From NCBI RefSeq assembly GCF_001189955.1, contig NZ_LFLT01000024.1:1-64000 (forward strand): a stretch of DNA of 64,000 nucleotides, given 5' to 3'. A model generated the notes under the pieces. It was not told where the DNA came from. It made no database searches and was given only the letters and a program-made list of their open reading frames with translations. Positions 40,531 through 51,525 of the stretch are shown here, piece by piece. How positions within the stretch are numbered: the first letter of the stretch is position 1; each line of letters opens with the position of its first letter. The position numbers and the translations under genes are program-made. The DNA is from Herbaspirillum chlorophenolicum. Lineage in GTDB: Bacteria > Pseudomonadota > Gammaproteobacteria > Burkholderiales > Burkholderiaceae_D.

Positions 40531-41034
40531 TTACAGTTGGCCCAGCAGGGTTTCGGCGTTGGACACCTCGAACTTGCCCGGCGCTTCCAGGTTCAGTTGC
40601 TTGACCACGCCGTCGTCGATCAGCATCGAGTAGCGCTGCGAACGGATGCCCATGCCCTTTTCGGTCAGGTCGAACACCATGCCCAGCGCCTTGGTAAAGA
40701 TGGCGCTGCCGTCGCCCAGCATGCGCACGATGCCGGTAGCCTTTTGCTCGCGGCCCCACGCGCCCATGACGAAGGGATCGTTGACCGACAGGCACCAGAT
40801 TTCGTCGACGCCTTTGGCCTTGAACTGCGCGGCGTGGGCGATATAGCCCGGCACATGCTTGGCCGAACAGGTCGGGGTGAATGCGCCGGGCAGCGCGAAC
40901 AGCGCGATCTTCTTGCCCTTGACCAGGTCCGACACCTTGAAGGTGTTGGGGCCGAGCGAACAGCCTTCGGTTTCGGTTTCGATGAATTCAGCCAGGTTGC
41001 CTTCGGGCAGGCGGTCGCCGATCTTGATGGTCAT
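40531..41034 (-). CDS. Peroxiredoxin (Prx5/AhpE-type thiol peroxidase)
   Basis: A 167-residue thiol peroxidase of the Prx5 group. The peroxidatic cysteine is in PGAFTPTCSAKH near residue 56; other cysteines (GCSLG near 30, EIWCLS near 80) could resolve the oxidised form, or glutaredoxin/glutathione may do so. It removes hydrogen and alkyl peroxides. A peroxiredoxin at this place, between ftsZ and lpxC, recurs in Burkholderiales. Confidence 0.93.
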   Translation of the reverse strand: MTIKIGDRLPEGNLAEFIETETEGCSLGPNTFKVSDLVKGKKIALFALPGAFTPTCSAKHVPGYIAHAAQFKAKGVDEIWCLSVNDPFVMGAWGREQKATGIVRMLGDGSAIFTKALGMVFDLTEKGMGIRSQRYSMLIDDGVVKQLNLEAPGKFEVSNAETLLGQL

Positions 41035-41080
41035 GATGTTTCCTTGTCTGGTTGTAAGTCTGAATGGCCCGTGCGGGCGA

Positions 41081-41108
41081 AAAAACGCCGCGCTCGGGGC
41101 GCGGCGTT
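41081..41108 (-). terminator. Terminator of ftsZ
   Basis: AACGCCGCGC (41084-41093) and GCGCGGCGTT (41099-41108); on the minus strand a T-run follows. A second, 10-bp hairpin, GGCCGGGCTG (41125-41134) with CAGCCCGGCC (41147-41156), lies between it and the ftsZ stop. Confidence 0.85.
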
Positions 41109-41174
41109 AGTATGCCTTGTTACCGGCCGGGCTGCTCAAAATCGGACAGCCCGGCCAGGCAAGTCAATCGACGA

Positions 41175-42359
41175 TCAGTCCGCCTGCTTACGCAGGAAAG
41201 CCGGAATGTCGTAGGTTTCCATGCCGTTCTTCTCCAGCGCGCGCACGGTGTCGGAAGCCGACTCGCGGCGCCAGACTGCCGGCGCCTTCAGGCCGCCGAA
41301 CGTTGCCGCAGGTTGCGCGGCGCCTTGCATCATGCCGGTGGCAGCCATCATCGGCTCGTTGTGGGTACCGGTACGCATCACCGGGGTCTGCACCAGTTGC
41401 ACCGTCTTGCGTGCACGGCCCAGGCCGGTCGCCACCACGGTCACGCGGATCTCGTCGCCCATCGTGTCGTCATAGGCAATGCCCTGGGCGATCGATGCGT
41501 CGGGGGCGGCGAAAGCGCGCACGGTCGCCATCACTTCCTTGATTTCCTTACCCTTCAGGCTACGGCTTGCGGTCACGTTGACCAGCACGCCGCGTGCACC
41601 CGACAGGTCGATGCCGTCCAGCAGCGGCGACGCCACTGCCTGCTCGGCCGCCACGCGCGCACGGTCGACGCCGGAAGCGGTCGCGGTGCCCATCATGGCC
41701 TTGCCCTGCTCGCCCATGATGGTCTTGACGTCGTTGAAGTCGACGTTGATGTGGCCTGGCACATTGATGATTTCGGCAATGCCTGCCACCGCGTTGTTCA
41801 GCACGTCGTCGGCGTGGGACAGCCATTCGATCATGCTGTCGTCTTCGTAGATCTCTTCCAGCTTTTCATTGAGGATGATGATCAGCGAATCGACGTGCTG
41901 GGACAGCTCTTCCAGGCCGGCGTCGGCGATGTCCATGCACTTCTGGCCTTCGTACGAGAACGGCTTGGAGACCACCGCCACCGTCAGCGCGCCCTGCTGC
42001 TTGGCCACCTGCGCCACCACAGGAGCAGCACCGGTGCCGGTGCCGCCGCCCATGCCGGCCGCGATGAAGACCATGTGCGCACCGCGCAGCGCATCTTCGA
42101 TGCGCGAACGGGTGTCTTCGGCCAAACGACGGCCGACGTCCGGCTGCATGCCGGCGCCCAGGCCGGTTTCACCGATCTGGATCACGTTGTGCGCCTTGGA
42201 TTGCTTGAGCGCTTGCGCATCGGTGTTGGCCGCGATGAACTCGACACCCGACACCCCCTTGTTGATCATATGCTGCACAGCGTTGCCGCCGGCGCCGCCG
42301 ACGCCGACGACCTTGATGATCGTACCGAGCGTCGCATTGTCGACCATATCGATTTCCAT
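41175..42359 (-). CDS. ftsZ: Cell division protein FtsZ
   Basis: A 394-residue tubulin-like GTPase that forms the division ring. The tubulin signature GGGTGTG is at residues 104-110, and NTDAQAL near 45-51 and the NVDFNDV T7-type loop are intact. The C-terminal conserved peptide DIPAFLRKQ (386-394) binds FtsA, ZipA or ZapD. ATG 42359 with GGAGT just before it is preferred to a non-conserved 17-residue extension. It is last of the division genes in the dcw series, with a 250-bp gap from ftsA that may hold its own promoter. Confidence 0.97.
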   Translation of the reverse strand: MEIDMVDNATLGTIIKVVGVGGAGGNAVQHMINKGVSGVEFIAANTDAQALKQSKAHNVIQIGETGLGAGMQPDVGRRLAEDTRSRIEDALRGAHMVFIAAGMGGGTGTGAAPVVAQVAKQQGALTVAVVSKPFSYEGQKCMDIADAGLEELSQHVDSLIIILNEKLEEIYEDDSMIEWLSHADDVLNNAVAGIAEIINVPGHINVDFNDVKTIMGEQGKAMMGTATASGVDRARVAAEQAVASPLLDGIDLSGARGVLVNVTASRSLKGKEIKEVMATVRAFAAPDASIAQGIAYDDTMGDEIRVTVVATGLGRARKTVQLVQTPVMRTGTHNEPMMAATGMMQGAAQPAATFGGLKAPAVWRRESASDTVRALEKNGMETYDIPAFLRKQAD

Positions 42360-42529
42360 GATGACTCCTTTAAATATATGTGTCTGCAGCTGGCAGTTGA
42401 TAGGCATCACGCGGTGTGACGACTAGCAACTGAAAACTGCACGTCCGTCCAAAATCCAAAACCAAAATACTGATGCTGCAATGTTTGTTTCCAACTCCTG
42501 CTACTGCGATGAAGACCTAAACTCCCTGA

Positions 42530-42557
42530 ACCGTACTGCCGTTGACTTTGCTGTCAA
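42530..42557 (-). promoter_or_regulatory. Candidate internal promoter for ftsZ
   Basis: On the minus strand a perfect TTGACA (42557-42552) with TACGGT (42535-42530) after 16 bp. The -10 is poor, so this is only a candidate. It lies in the ftsA-ftsZ gap, where ftsZ promoters occur in other bacteria. Confidence 0.35.
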
Positions 42558-42610
42558 AACTCATTTGCCGCCAAACCTTTTACATCCTGAATCACCTTGG
42601 AAAAGCCGCC

Positions 42611-43843
42611 TCAGAAATTACCGAGGAACCACTCCTTCATGCGCTGCCAAACCGCTTTCACCGAACCCTCCTGACGCGTCACGATGTAGCCGCGCAGGTA
42701 CTGCTTCTTGGCCTCCTGCAGCAGGCCCAGCACGGTCGAATAGCGCGGGCTGCGCACCACGTCGGCCAGTTGGCCGCTGTACTCCGGCGTGCCCAGGCGC
42801 GCCGGTTTCAGGAAAATGTCTTCGGCCAGCTCGGTCATGCCCGGCATCATCGCCGAACCGCCGGTGAGCACGATGCCCGAGGACAGCACTTCTTCGTAGC
42901 CCGACTCGCGCACCACCTGGTGCACCAGCGCAAACAGCTCTTCCACCCGTGGTTCGATGACCGCCGCCAGTGCCTGGTGCGACAGCGTGCGCGGATTGCG
43001 GTCGCCCAGGCCGGGCACTTCCAGCGTATTGGTCGGATCGACCAGGATTTGCTTGGCCACGCCGTAGCGCAGTTTGATTTCTTCGGCTTCCAGCGTCGGC
43101 GTGCGCAGCGCCATCGCGATGTCGTTGGTGATCTGGTCGCCGGCGATCGGGATCACGGCGGTATGGCGGATTGCGCCTTCGGTAAATACCGCCACGTCGG
43201 TAGTGCCGCCGCCGATGTCGACCAGCACCACGCCCAGCTCGCGCTCGTCGGTAGTCAGCACGGCATCGGCAGAGGCCATCGGCTGCAGGATCAGGTCCGA
43301 CACTTCCAGGCCGCAGCGGCGCACGCACTTGACGATGTTCTGCACTGCCGAGACCGCGCCGGTCACGATGTGCACCTTCACCTCGAGGCGAATGCCGCTC
43401 ATGCCGATCGGCTCGCGCACGTCTTCCTGGTTGTCGACGATGAACTCCTGCGGCACCGTGTGCAGCAGTTGCTGATCGGTCGGGATGTTGACGGCCTTGG
43501 CGGTTTCGATCACGCGCGAAACGTCGGCCGCCGTCACTTCCTTGTCCTTGATCGCCACCATGCCGCTCGAATTGAAGCTGCGGATGTGGCTGCCGGCGAT
43601 GCCGGTATAAACGTTTCTGATCTTGCAGTCGGCCATTAGTTCGGCCTCTTCGAGCGCGCGCTGGATCGACTCGACCGTGGCTTCGATATTGACGACCACG
43701 CCCTTCTTCAGTCCCTTGGATTCGGACTGGCCCAGGCCGATCACCTCATGCCGGCCATCGGCCAGCACCTCGGCCACCACCGCCACCACTTTCGAGGTGC
43801 CGATGTCGAGGCCGACGATCAAGTTCTTTGCGTCTTTTGTCAT
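42611..43843 (-). CDS. ftsA: Cell division protein FtsA
   Basis: A 410-residue actin-like ATPase tethering FtsZ to the membrane. Seen: LIVGLDIGTSKVVAVV at the start (phosphate 1 motif), VDIGGGTTDVAVF (phosphate 2), TGGSAMMPG (adenosine), the 1C subdomain inserted around residues 85-165, and a C-terminal amphipathic tail ending RMKEWFLGNF for membrane binding. It starts 10 bp after ftsQ. Confidence 0.97.
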   Translation of the reverse strand: MTKDAKNLIVGLDIGTSKVVAVVAEVLADGRHEVIGLGQSESKGLKKGVVVNIEATVESIQRALEEAELMADCKIRNVYTGIAGSHIRSFNSSGMVAIKDKEVTAADVSRVIETAKAVNIPTDQQLLHTVPQEFIVDNQEDVREPIGMSGIRLEVKVHIVTGAVSAVQNIVKCVRRCGLEVSDLILQPMASADAVLTTDERELGVVLVDIGGGTTDVAVFTEGAIRHTAVIPIAGDQITNDIAMALRTPTLEAEEIKLRYGVAKQILVDPTNTLEVPGLGDRNPRTLSHQALAAVIEPRVEELFALVHQVVRESGYEEVLSSGIVLTGGSAMMPGMTELAEDIFLKPARLGTPEYSGQLADVVRSPRYSTVLGLLQEAKKQYLRGYIVTRQEGSVKAVWQRMKEWFLGNF

Positions 43844-43853
43844 ATCGTTCCGC

Positions 43854-44624
43854 TTATTTTTTCTTTCCGTTCAATCCCGCCAGCACCATTCCATCCGCCT
43901 TGAGCGCCATCCCGTTGGGATAGCGCATGTCGACGCTTTCGATCTTGCCTTGCAACCGTTCCATCAACTGCGGGTACACCGCCACCAGCCGGTCGATGCG
44001 TTCCTTCAGTACCGCCTCACCCTGGTCCCGGCCCAGTTCTACCGTCATGCCGTTGTCCATCCGCACCGTCCACGCATAGCGGTTGGACAGGCGCAATGCC
44101 TCAGGTTCCAGCTTGATCGGCGCAAACCACTGGCGGAACTGCGCCAGCCGCGCCACCACTTGCTTCTCGCTGCCGTCCGGCCCTTCAAATTCCATCAAGT
44201 CGCCGTCATCCTCGGCTTCCGCCAAGTTGGCGGTAAATACATCGCCCTTCTGCGACAGCAACTTGCCATCTTCACCCCAGGTACCCAGGGCCTTGTGTTC
44301 CTCGATCTTCACCACCAGCCGGTCCGGCCATTCGCGCCGGACCATCGCGCGGCGCACCCAGGGCACCGCCTCGAACGCCGCGCGCACCGCCGACAGGTCG
44401 GTGGTGAAGAAGTTGCCGTGTATCCTCGGCACCGCCGTGGCGCGCACCGTCAACGCATTCACCTTCTCCAGCGGCAACTCACTGGCGCTCTCGATGCGGA
44501 TGGTATGCAGCGTAAACATCGGCCGCTGCGCCACCCACCACAGGCCCGATGCCACCAGGGCCAGCACCACCAGCGCCAGCAGCGCGCTGCTGGCCGCATT
44601 GAGCATCTTGACGTCTTGCCACAT
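43854..44624 (-). CDS. ftsQ: Cell division protein FtsQ
   Basis: A 256-residue bitopic protein linking early and late divisome parts (FtsB/FtsL partner). One membrane helix at about residues 13-33, then the POTRA domain (FTLHTIRIESASELPLEKVNALT, in outline about 37-105) and the beta domain with AVPWVRRAMVRREWPDRL. Order ddlB-ftsQ-ftsA is standard. The gap to ddlB is 19 bp. Confidence 0.93.
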   Translation of the reverse strand: MWQDVKMLNAASSALLALVVLALVASGLWWVAQRPMFTLHTIRIESASELPLEKVNALTVRATAVPRIHGNFFTTDLSAVRAAFEAVPWVRRAMVRREWPDRLVVKIEEHKALGTWGEDGKLLSQKGDVFTANLAEAEDDGDLMEFEGPDGSEKQVVARLAQFRQWFAPIKLEPEALRLSNRYAWTVRMDNGMTVELGRDQGEAVLKERIDRLVAVYPQLMERLQGKIESVDMRYPNGMALKADGMVLAGLNGKKK

Positions 44625-44643
44625 TACCGCGCGTACTCCACCA

Positions 44644-45645
44644 TCACGACTGGTCCGCCTGCGGCGTCCAGTCCTTGGAAGGCGTCATGTCGAGCGCCGC
44701 CAGCTGCAAAATCTCGCAGCACAAATCCTCATAGCTCAAGCCGACCGCCTTGGCCGCCATCGGCACCAGCGAATGGCCGGTCATGCCCGGCGAGGTGTTG
44801 ATCTCCAGCAGGTACGGCTCGGTCTGGCCATCTTTCTCGCGCAGCATGAAGTCGACCCGGCTCCAGCCGCGGCAACCCAGCGCATGGAAAGCCTGCACCG
44901 CCAACTCCTGCAGGCGATGGGTCAGCGCTTCGTCCAACGGCGCCGGGCACAGGTACTTGGTGTCGTCGGTGAAGTACTTGTGCTGGTAGTCGTAATTGCC
45001 GTCCGGCGCGCGGATTTCGATCACCGGCAGGGCGCGCGCATTGCGGCCGGTGCCGATCACGGGCACCGTCAGCTCGCGGCCGCGGATGAACTCCTCGGCC
45101 AGCACCACTTCATCGTATCTGGCGCACATCTCGAAACCCGACTGCATGTCGGAATAGCCGTTCACCTTGGCGATACCGATGGTCGAGCCCTCATGCGGCG
45201 CCTTCAGCATCAGCGGCAAACCCAGCTCATCGGGCACGGTGCGCAACACTTCGCGCGGCGTGTTCTTGTCCAGCACGGCGAAGCGCGGCGTCGGCAAACC
45301 ATGCCCCAGCCAGATGCGCTTGGTCATCACCTTGTCCATGGCAATCGATGACGCCATGACGCCGGGGCCGGTATAAGGCAAGCCGATCTGTTCCAGCGCC
45401 CCCTGGATCGTGCCGTCCTCGCCATAGCGGCCGTGCAGCGCGATGAAGACGCGGTCGAACTTCTCCGCCTCCAGCTCGCCCAGACTGCGTTCGGCCGGAT
45501 CGAACGGATGCGCGTCCACGCCCTTGCTGCGCAGCGCCTGCAGCACGCCGCTGCCGGACATCTTCGACACTTCGCGCTCGGCCGAACGGCCGCCGAACAG
45601 TACGCCGACGCGGCCGAAACTCTTGATGGTCGCCTGGTCGATCAT
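44644..45645 (-). CDS. ddlB: D-alanine--D-alanine ligase B
   Basis: A 333-residue ATP-grasp ligase producing the D-Ala-D-Ala end of the muropeptide precursor. Visible: [11 protein letters not shown] near residue 17, [12 protein letters not shown] about 76, [11 protein letters not shown], and [15 protein letters not shown] at the metal site. It overlaps the murC stop by four bases. The family has two forms, DdlA and DdlB; the dcw position marks this as DdlB. Confidence 0.95.
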   Translation of the reverse strand: MIDQATIKSFGRVGVLFGGRSAEREVSKMSGSGVLQALRSKGVDAHPFDPAERSLGELEAEKFDRVFIALHGRYGEDGTIQGALEQIGLPYTGPGVMASSIAMDKVMTKRIWLGHGLPTPRFAVLDKNTPREVLRTVPDELGLPLMLKAPHEGSTIGIAKVNGYSDMQSGFEMCARYDEVVLAEEFIRGRELTVPVIGTGRNARALPVIEIRAPDGNYDYQHKYFTDDTKYLCPAPLDEALTHRLQELAVQAFHALGCRGWSRVDFMLREKDGQTEPYLLEINTSPGMTGHSLVPMAAKAVGLSYEDLCCEILQLAALDMTPSKDWTPQADQS

Positions 45646-47066
45646 GCGCTTGCCTCACTCTTTTCAGTTGCCGCCGCCATCAGGCGGCCGGGTACTGCGG
45701 AAATCGAACCGGCGCCCATGGTCATCACCACGTCGCCATCGCGCACCACGTTCCTGATGGTGTCCGGCATGTCGGCAATGTCATCGACGAATACCGGTTC
45801 GACCTTGCCGGCTGCGCGCAGCGCATGCGCCAGCGAACGTCCGTCGGCCGCCACGATGGGCGCTTCACCGGCCGAATAGACCTCGGCCAAGACCAGCACA
45901 TCGGACTGCGACAGCACCTTGACGAAATCCTCGAACAGGTCGCGCGTGCGGGTGTAGCGGTGCGGCTGGAACGCCAGCACCAGCCGGCGGCCGGGATACG
46001 CGCCGCGTGCGGCGGCGATGGTGGCGGCAGTCTCGACCGGGTGGTGGCCGTAATCGTCGACCAGTGTGAAATGGCCGGCCGGCTTGCCCTGGGCATCGAA
46101 CAGCGGTACCTCGCCGTAGCGGGTGAAGCGGCGCCCGACGCCGTTGAATTCGGTCAGCGCCTTTTGCGTGGCGGCGTCGTCGACATCCAGCTCGCGCGCG
46201 ATGGCGATGGCCGCGCAGGCGTTCTGCACGTTGTGCATGCCAGGCTGGTTCAGGCTCACCTGCATCGGCGCATAGCCATCCTGGAGCACCGTGAACACCA
46301 TCTTGCCGTCGACGGCCTGGGCATCGATGGCGCGCACGTCGGCATCTTCATGGAAGCCGTAAGTGACGATGGGCTTGGACACCATCGGCATGATCTCGCG
46401 CACGTGCGGGTCATCCAGGCACAGCACCGCCACACCGTAGAACGGCAGGCGCTGGGTGAACTCGACGAAAGCCTGCTTCAGGCGCGCGAAGTCATGGTTG
46501 TAGGTCTCCATGTGGTCGGCGTCGATGTTGGTGATCACCTCGATCACCGGCGTCAGGTTCAGGAAGGAGGCATCCGACTCATCGGCCTCGGCCACGATGA
46601 ATTCGCCGGTACCCAGCTTGGCATTGGCGCCGGCCGAAGTCAGGCGGCCGCCGATGACGAAGGTCGGGTCCAGCCCGCCTTGCGCCAGCACGCTGGCCAC
46701 CAGCGAAGTAGTGGTGGTCTTGCCGTGGGTGCCGGCGATGGCGATGCCCTTCTTCAGGCGCATCAGTTCGCCCAGCATCACCGCGCGCGGCACGATGGGG
46801 ATATGTTTCTTGCGCGCCGCCAGCACTTCCGGGTTGTCGCCCTTGACGGCGGTGGAAGTGACGATGGCGTCGGCGCCGTCGATGTTTTCGGCCGCGTGGC
46901 CGTAGCGGATGCACGCACCCAGTTGCGCCAGGCGCTGGGTCGCGGCATTGCTGCCCAGATCGGAACCGGACACGCCGTAGCCCAGATTGAGCATGACTTC
47001 GGCAATGCCGCTCATCCCTGAGCCGCCGATGCCTACAAAGTGAATATTCTTGACGCGATGCTTCAT
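45642..47066 (-). CDS. murC: UDP-N-acetylmuramate--L-alanine ligase
   Basis: A 474-residue Mur ligase that adds L-Ala to UDP-MurNAc. The Rossmann opening [17 protein letters not shown] loop [10 protein letters not shown] near residues 114-123, EADESDASF and the C-terminal DDYGHHPVE and FQPHRYTRT motifs are all present. It overlaps murG at its start and ddlB at its stop by ATGA junctions, so it is translationally coupled on both sides. Confidence 0.96.
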   Translation of the reverse strand: MKHRVKNIHFVGIGGSGMSGIAEVMLNLGYGVSGSDLGSNAATQRLAQLGACIRYGHAAENIDGADAIVTSTAVKGDNPEVLAARKKHIPIVPRAVMLGELMRLKKGIAIAGTHGKTTTTSLVASVLAQGGLDPTFVIGGRLTSAGANAKLGTGEFIVAEADESDASFLNLTPVIEVITNIDADHMETYNHDFARLKQAFVEFTQRLPFYGVAVLCLDDPHVREIMPMVSKPIVTYGFHEDADVRAIDAQAVDGKMVFTVLQDGYAPMQVSLNQPGMHNVQNACAAIAIARELDVDDAATQKALTEFNGVGRRFTRYGEVPLFDAQGKPAGHFTLVDDYGHHPVETAATIAAARGAYPGRRLVLAFQPHRYTRTRDLFEDFVKVLSQSDVLVLAEVYSAGEAPIVAADGRSLAHALRAAGKVEPVFVDDIADMPDTIRNVVRDGDVVMTMGAGSISAVPGRLMAAATEKSEASA

Positions 47067-48145
47067 GGTGTTACCAGCCCTTCCAGCACGCGCGCGATCG
47101 CCTCGTTGGCATCGCGCCGGCCTTGTTCGTACGCCGCCTGCGCCATTTCATGGCATGCAGCGCGGTCCAGTTTCTGCAGCAAACCCGCCAGCGCTTCGGC
47201 CGTGAGTTCGCGTTGCGGCAGGTGTATCGCCGCCTTGTGTTGCGCCATCCATCTGGCGTTGTCGATCTGGTGCGAGGTGGTCGACACCGCCAGCGGCACC
47301 AGCACGCTCGCCACACCCGCCGCCGTCAGCTCCGATACGGTGATGGCGCCGGCACGGCAGATCACGAGGTCGGCCTCGGCATAGCGGCGCGGCATGTCGT
47401 CGATGAAATCGACCACTTCGGCCTGCACGCCCGCCTTGTCGTAAGCGGCGCGCAAGGCCTCGATATGCTGCTTGCCGGACTGGTGCGTCACCGACGGACG
47501 CTGCTCCGGCGGCAACTTGGCCAGCGCCGCAGGGACGTTGTCGTTCAACACCTTGGCCCCCAGGCTGCCACCCACCACCAGGATCTTCAGCGGGCCGCTG
47601 TGGCTGGCGTAACGCTCGGCCGGCAGCGGCAACGCAATGATTTCCTTGCGCACCGGGTTGCCGGTGACCTCAGCCTTGCCGGCGGCACGGCCAAAATCGG
47701 CCGGGAAGCCGAACAGCACGCGGTCGGCCAGCGGCGTGAGGGTCTTGTTCGACAGCAGCAGCGCCGCATCGGCATTGACCAGCACCAGCGGCTTGCCGCG
47801 CAGGCGTGCCATGGCGCCGCCCGGCACCGTCACATAACCGCCCATGCCCAGTACCACGTCCGGACGGCGGCGGCCGAGAATGGCGAAGCAGCTGAAGAAG
47901 CTGGCCGCCATGCGCCACACGCCCTTGACCGTATGCATCAATCCCTTGCCGCGCAGGCCGGCGAACACGATGGTGTCCATCTCGACGCCGTGGCGCGGCA
48001 CCAGGTCGCGCTCCATGCCGTGCGAAGTGCCCAGCCAGCTCACCTGCCAGCCGCGCGCGCGCATGGTGTCGGCGATCGCCAGGCCGGGGAAGATATGGCC
48101 GCCGGTGCCGGCCGCCATGATCAGCAGTTTGCGGGGCGTACTCAT
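47063..48145 (-). CDS. murG: UDP-N-acetylglucosamine--MurNAc-pentapeptide transferase (lipid II synthesis)
   Basis: A 360-residue GT28 glycosyltransferase that adds GlcNAc to lipid I. The opening [17 protein letters not shown] is the G-loop 1 signature, [10 protein letters not shown] gives the second glycine-rich loop, and [17 protein letters not shown] is the UDP-binding motif. The same frame is open for 300 codons further upstream as a shadow of ftsW; the start at 48145 overlaps the ftsW stop (ATGA) and matches the family. Confidence 0.95.
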   Translation of the reverse strand: MSTPRKLLIMAAGTGGHIFPGLAIADTMRARGWQVSWLGTSHGMERDLVPRHGVEMDTIVFAGLRGKGLMHTVKGVWRMAASFFSCFAILGRRRPDVVLGMGGYVTVPGGAMARLRGKPLVLVNADAALLLSNKTLTPLADRVLFGFPADFGRAAGKAEVTGNPVRKEIIALPLPAERYASHSGPLKILVVGGSLGAKVLNDNVPAALAKLPPEQRPSVTHQSGKQHIEALRAAYDKAGVQAEVVDFIDDMPRRYAEADLVICRAGAITVSELTAAGVASVLVPLAVSTTSHQIDNARWMAQHKAAIHLPQRELTAEALAGLLQKLDRAACHEMAQAAYEQGRRDANEAIARVLEGLVTP

Positions 48146-49407
48146 AAGCGCCCTCCCCGCATCAGCACACGGTTCTCGTAATCGATGCGCAACAGGATCG
48201 CGAGACCCACGCAGTTCAGCAGCACGCCCGAACCGCCATAGCTCATCAGCGGCAATGTCAGGCCCTTGGTCGGCAGCAGGCCCAGGTTCACGCCCATGTT
48301 GATGAAGGCCTGCACGCCCAGCCAGATGCCGATGCCCTTGGCCACCAGGCCGGCGAACGTCAGGTCCAGCGCGATGGCCTGGCGGCCGATCTCGAAGGCG
48401 TGCTTGACCAGCCAGTAGAACAGCAGCACCACCACCAGCACGCCGACGAAACCCAGCTCCTCGCCGATCACCGCCAGCAGGAAGTCGGTATGCGCTTCGG
48501 GCAGGTAGTGCAATTTCTCCACGCTGCTGCCCAGGCCCACGCCGAACAGCTCGCCGCGGCCGAAGGCGATCAGCGAGTGCGACAGCTGGTAAGCCTTGCC
48601 CAGCGCGTTTTCTTCTTCCCACGGATTGAGGTAAGCGAAGATACGCTCGCGCCGCCACGGCGACATCACGATCACCAGGGTAAACAAGCCGCCCAGCAAG
48701 GCGCTGATGCCGCCGAACCAAATGCCGTTGATGCCGCCCAGGAACAGGATGCCCATGGCGATGCAGACGATCACGCCGAACGCGCCCAGGTCGGGCTCCA
48801 GCAGCAGCAGCAGGCCGACGAAACCGACGGCCGCGGCCATCGGCACGAAGCCCTTGACCAGCTTGTGCATCACCGCTTGCTTGCGCACCGTGTAGTCGGC
48901 TGCGTACAGCACGATGAACAGCTTCATCAGTTCGGATGGCTGCAGGTTGATGATCTTCAGCGACAGCCAGCGCTTGGCGCCGTTGACGCCCTTGCCCACG
49001 CCCGGCACCAGCACCAGCACCAGCAGGATCAAGGTACCGGCGAACAGGTAAGGCGCCCATTTCTGCCAGGTCTCGATGCGCACGCGGAACGCCAGCGCGC
49101 CGGCAACCAGCGAGATCACGATGAAGATCGCCTGGCGCAGCAGGAAGTGGTAATTCGAATAGGCGGCGTACTTGGGTGAATCGGGCAGCGCCACCGACGC
49201 CGAATACACCATCACCATGCCGAACAGCATCAGGAGCAGCACCACCCAGATCAGCGGCTGGTCGTACTCCATCATGCGCGAGCGCTGCTCGAAGCCGACA
49301 CTGCCGCTGCGGCTGCCCGCGCCGCCTTTGAGGCGACCGGCAGCGGCCGGCGCAGCTTCTTTCACGCTGCCCAGCAATTCACGCAGTGATGACAGTCCGA
49401 ACTTCAT
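48142..49407 (-). CDS. ftsW: Peptidoglycan glycosyltransferase FtsW
   Basis: A 421-residue SEDS-family polymerase that builds septal glycan with FtsI. About ten membrane helices follow an N-terminal cytoplasmic segment of roughly 45 residues that is longer than usual. The SEDS motif [16 protein letters not shown] lies near residues 378-393. The reaction uses the conserved aspartate of the large extracellular loop. It overlaps murD and murG by four bases each. Confidence 0.95.
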   Translation of the reverse strand: MKFGLSSLRELLGSVKEAAPAAAGRLKGGAGSRSGSVGFEQRSRMMEYDQPLIWVVLLLMLFGMVMVYSASVALPDSPKYAAYSNYHFLLRQAIFIVISLVAGALAFRVRIETWQKWAPYLFAGTLILLVLVLVPGVGKGVNGAKRWLSLKIINLQPSELMKLFIVLYAADYTVRKQAVMHKLVKGFVPMAAAVGFVGLLLLLEPDLGAFGVIVCIAMGILFLGGINGIWFGGISALLGGLFTLVIVMSPWRRERIFAYLNPWEEENALGKAYQLSHSLIAFGRGELFGVGLGSSVEKLHYLPEAHTDFLLAVIGEELGFVGVLVVVLLFYWLVKHAFEIGRQAIALDLTFAGLVAKGIGIWLGVQAFINMGVNLGLLPTKGLTLPLMSYGGSGVLLNCVGLAILLRIDYENRVLMRGGRL

Positions 49408-51431
49408 GCGATCACCTCGCCGCGCGACAGCGCCAATTCACGCACCGAGTCCACGAAAACTTCGGCCCGATGCGCGTAGTTGCGGAACATGTCGAGGCTG
49501 GCGCAAGCCGGCGAGAGCAGGACGATTTCACCCGCGCGCGCCATGTCGCCCGCCTTCTGCACGGCCTCTTCCAGGGTCGCGCAATCGATCAATTCAACGC
49601 CGGTATCGGCCAGCGCCGCGCGCACGGCCGGGCCGTCGCGCCCGATCAGGAACACGGCACGGCCGTATTTCTCCACCGGCAGCGCCAGCGGCGAAAAATC
49701 CTGGCCCTTGCCGTCGCCGCCGGCGATCAGCAGGATGCGGTTGGGACGGCCGCCCAGACCAAGCCCGTTCAACGCCGCCACCGTGGCGCCGACGTTGGTG
49801 CCCTTGCTGTCGTCGTAATACTCGACCTCCTGCACCACTGCCACCAGTTCCACGCGATGCGGTTCGCCGGTGTAGTCGCGCAAGCCGTGCAACAGCGGCG
49901 CCATCGGCAAGTCGATGGCACGGCATAAGGCCAAAGCCGCCAGCGCATTCATCGCATTGTGCGCACCGCGGATCTTGAGCGCATCGGCCGGCATCAGGCG
50001 CTTGAGCGTCACCGGTGGCGGCACCAGCTCCTTCTGCTTGCGCCGCCGCTTGCCTTCCGGCTGCTCGTCGTCTTCATGCACGAAAGCATTGGCCAGCCAC
50101 AGCATGCCGTTGTCGTTGATCAGCCCGAAGCTGTCCGGCGTGGACGGCTCGTCCAGCCCGAACGAGGAGACCGGTGCGGTGGCCGACGCCATCTGCATCA
50201 CTGCCGCATCGTCGCGGTTGAGCACGCGCACGGTGCGTTCGCCGAAGATGCGCGCCTTGTCGCCGGCATAGGCTTGCATGCTGCCGTGCCAGTCGAGGTG
50301 GTCTTGCGTGACGTTGAGCACGGTAGCGGCATCGGCCTGCAGGCTATGCGTGGTATGCAGCTGGAAGCTGGACAACTCCAGCACCCAGGCCTGCGGCATC
50401 GAGCCGCGGTAGGTCGGTTCCGGCGGCGGGGGCGGCGGCACGTCGGCCAGCGCATGTTCTTCGGCCGTGCGCGAGACCGCCATGAAATCGTCCAGGTTCA
50501 TCGCCTCGACCTCATTGCCCGCAGCATCGGCTTGCAAGCCGGCGTCTGCGGATTTTTCGTCATTGGCGGCTTCGGACGACAGATGCTCGACGCCTTCGCT
50601 GATTTCGGTGGCGACCGTGGCCTGTTCTTCGTGCAGCGCGTGTACGGCGGCAGGTTCAGATTCGACCGCTTGCTCGCCCTGCGGCAGCGTGTCCAATTGC
50701 ATGTCGTTGGCGGCCGGCGACTCCGCTTCCGGGGCCGGCACTGCGATCGCCGCATCGCCCTCGATGCGTGCCTCGGCCTTCTTGCGCTGGGCAACCTCCG
50801 CGGCTTCCTGTGCGGCCAGTTCGGCCTGCCGCGCAGCTTCCGCCTCGGCTTCAGCGGCCGCCTGGGCAGCGTCGATGGCATCCTGCACGGCCAGTTCGGC
50901 CAGGAATACCTTGTCCTTGATCACCGCTTCGCGCAGCACGTCCAGCGCGGCCGGGCTGATGTTGCCCGCCACCCGCACCGACAGGCCGGCACGCTGGCAC
51001 AGCATGCCGGTCAGGCTGGTCACGGTGGTCTTGCCATTGGTGCCGGTCACGGCCAGCACCTTGGGCTTGTAGAGGGTTTCTTCGCGCAAGGCGGCCAGCG
51101 CCTGGGCGAACAGCTCGATCTCGCCCCACAGCGGCAAGCCGCGCTCGGCAATGGCCGGCATCAGCGGTGCCAGCTCGCCGTTCGGCGCCAGGCCTGGGCT
51201 GACGGCGACGAAATCCACGCCTTCCAGCAATTCGGGCGACAACGGGCGACCCAGCACGGCTTCGGCCTCCGGCGCATCGGCACGCAGGGCGGCCAGGCGC
51301 TCGGCCAGTGCCGCCTCGCCGCGCGTGTCGGCCACGCGCACGCCGGCGCCGCAGTAGACCAGCCACCGCGCCATTGCCAGGCCGGACTCGCCGAGTCCGA
51401 GCACCAGTACGTGTTTGCCCGAGTAATTCAT
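49404..51431 (-). CDS. murD: UDP-N-acetylmuramoyl-L-alanine--D-glutamate ligase with large internal insertion
   Basis: A Mur ligase adding D-Glu to UDP-MurNAc-L-Ala; 675 residues against about 440-500 in most bacteria. Core motifs are intact: [10 protein letters not shown] (10-19), ATP loop TGTNGKTT (129-136), VLELSSFQL (350-358), [22 protein letters not shown] (540-550) and [12 protein letters not shown]. Between about residues 168 and 343 there is an insert: an Ala/Glu-rich helix (179-222, probable coiled coil), an acidic low-complexity part and a polyproline run (332-337). A smaller Lys/Arg-rich insert lies at about 452-476. The frame is unbroken, so this is real protein. ATG 51431 is chosen by homology. 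Confidence 0.93.
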   Translation of the reverse strand: MNYSGKHVLVLGLGESGLAMARWLVYCGAGVRVADTRGEAALAERLAALRADAPEAEAVLGRPLSPELLEGVDFVAVSPGLAPNGELAPLMPAIAERGLPLWGEIELFAQALAALREETLYKPKVLAVTGTNGKTTVTSLTGMLCQRAGLSVRVAGNISPAALDVLREAVIKDKVFLAELAVQDAIDAAQAAAEAEAEAARQAELAAQEAAEVAQRKKAEARIEGDAAIAVPAPEAESPAANDMQLDTLPQGEQAVESEPAAVHALHEEQATVATEISEGVEHLSSEAANDEKSADAGLQADAAGNEVEAMNLDDFMAVSRTAEEHALADVPPPPPPEPTYRGSMPQAWVLELSSFQLHTTHSLQADAATVLNVTQDHLDWHGSMQAYAGDKARIFGERTVRVLNRDDAAVMQMASATAPVSSFGLDEPSTPDSFGLINDNGMLWLANAFVHEDDEQPEGKRRRKQKELVPPPVTLKRLMPADALKIRGAHNAMNALAALALCRAIDLPMAPLLHGLRDYTGEPHRVELVAVVQEVEYYDDSKGTNVGATVAALNGLGLGGRPNRILLIAGGDGKGQDFSPLALPVEKYGRAVFLIGRDGPAVRAALADTGVELIDCATLEEAVQKAGDMARAGEIVLLSPACASLDMFRNYAHRAEVFVDSVRELALSRGEVIA

Positions 51432-51525
51432 TCTTCTTTCCAGCTCACTTCCAATTCGATCAACTGCCAAGGGCGCCGCCTTGCATCGCTTGCGAGGGGC
51501 GCCGTGTTCTCCATCTTCGCTCCGG

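Noticed and set aside
48146-49060. Upstream extension of murG in frame
   Set aside because: It translates the ftsW region out of frame; the family start at 48145 with an ATGA overlap is better.
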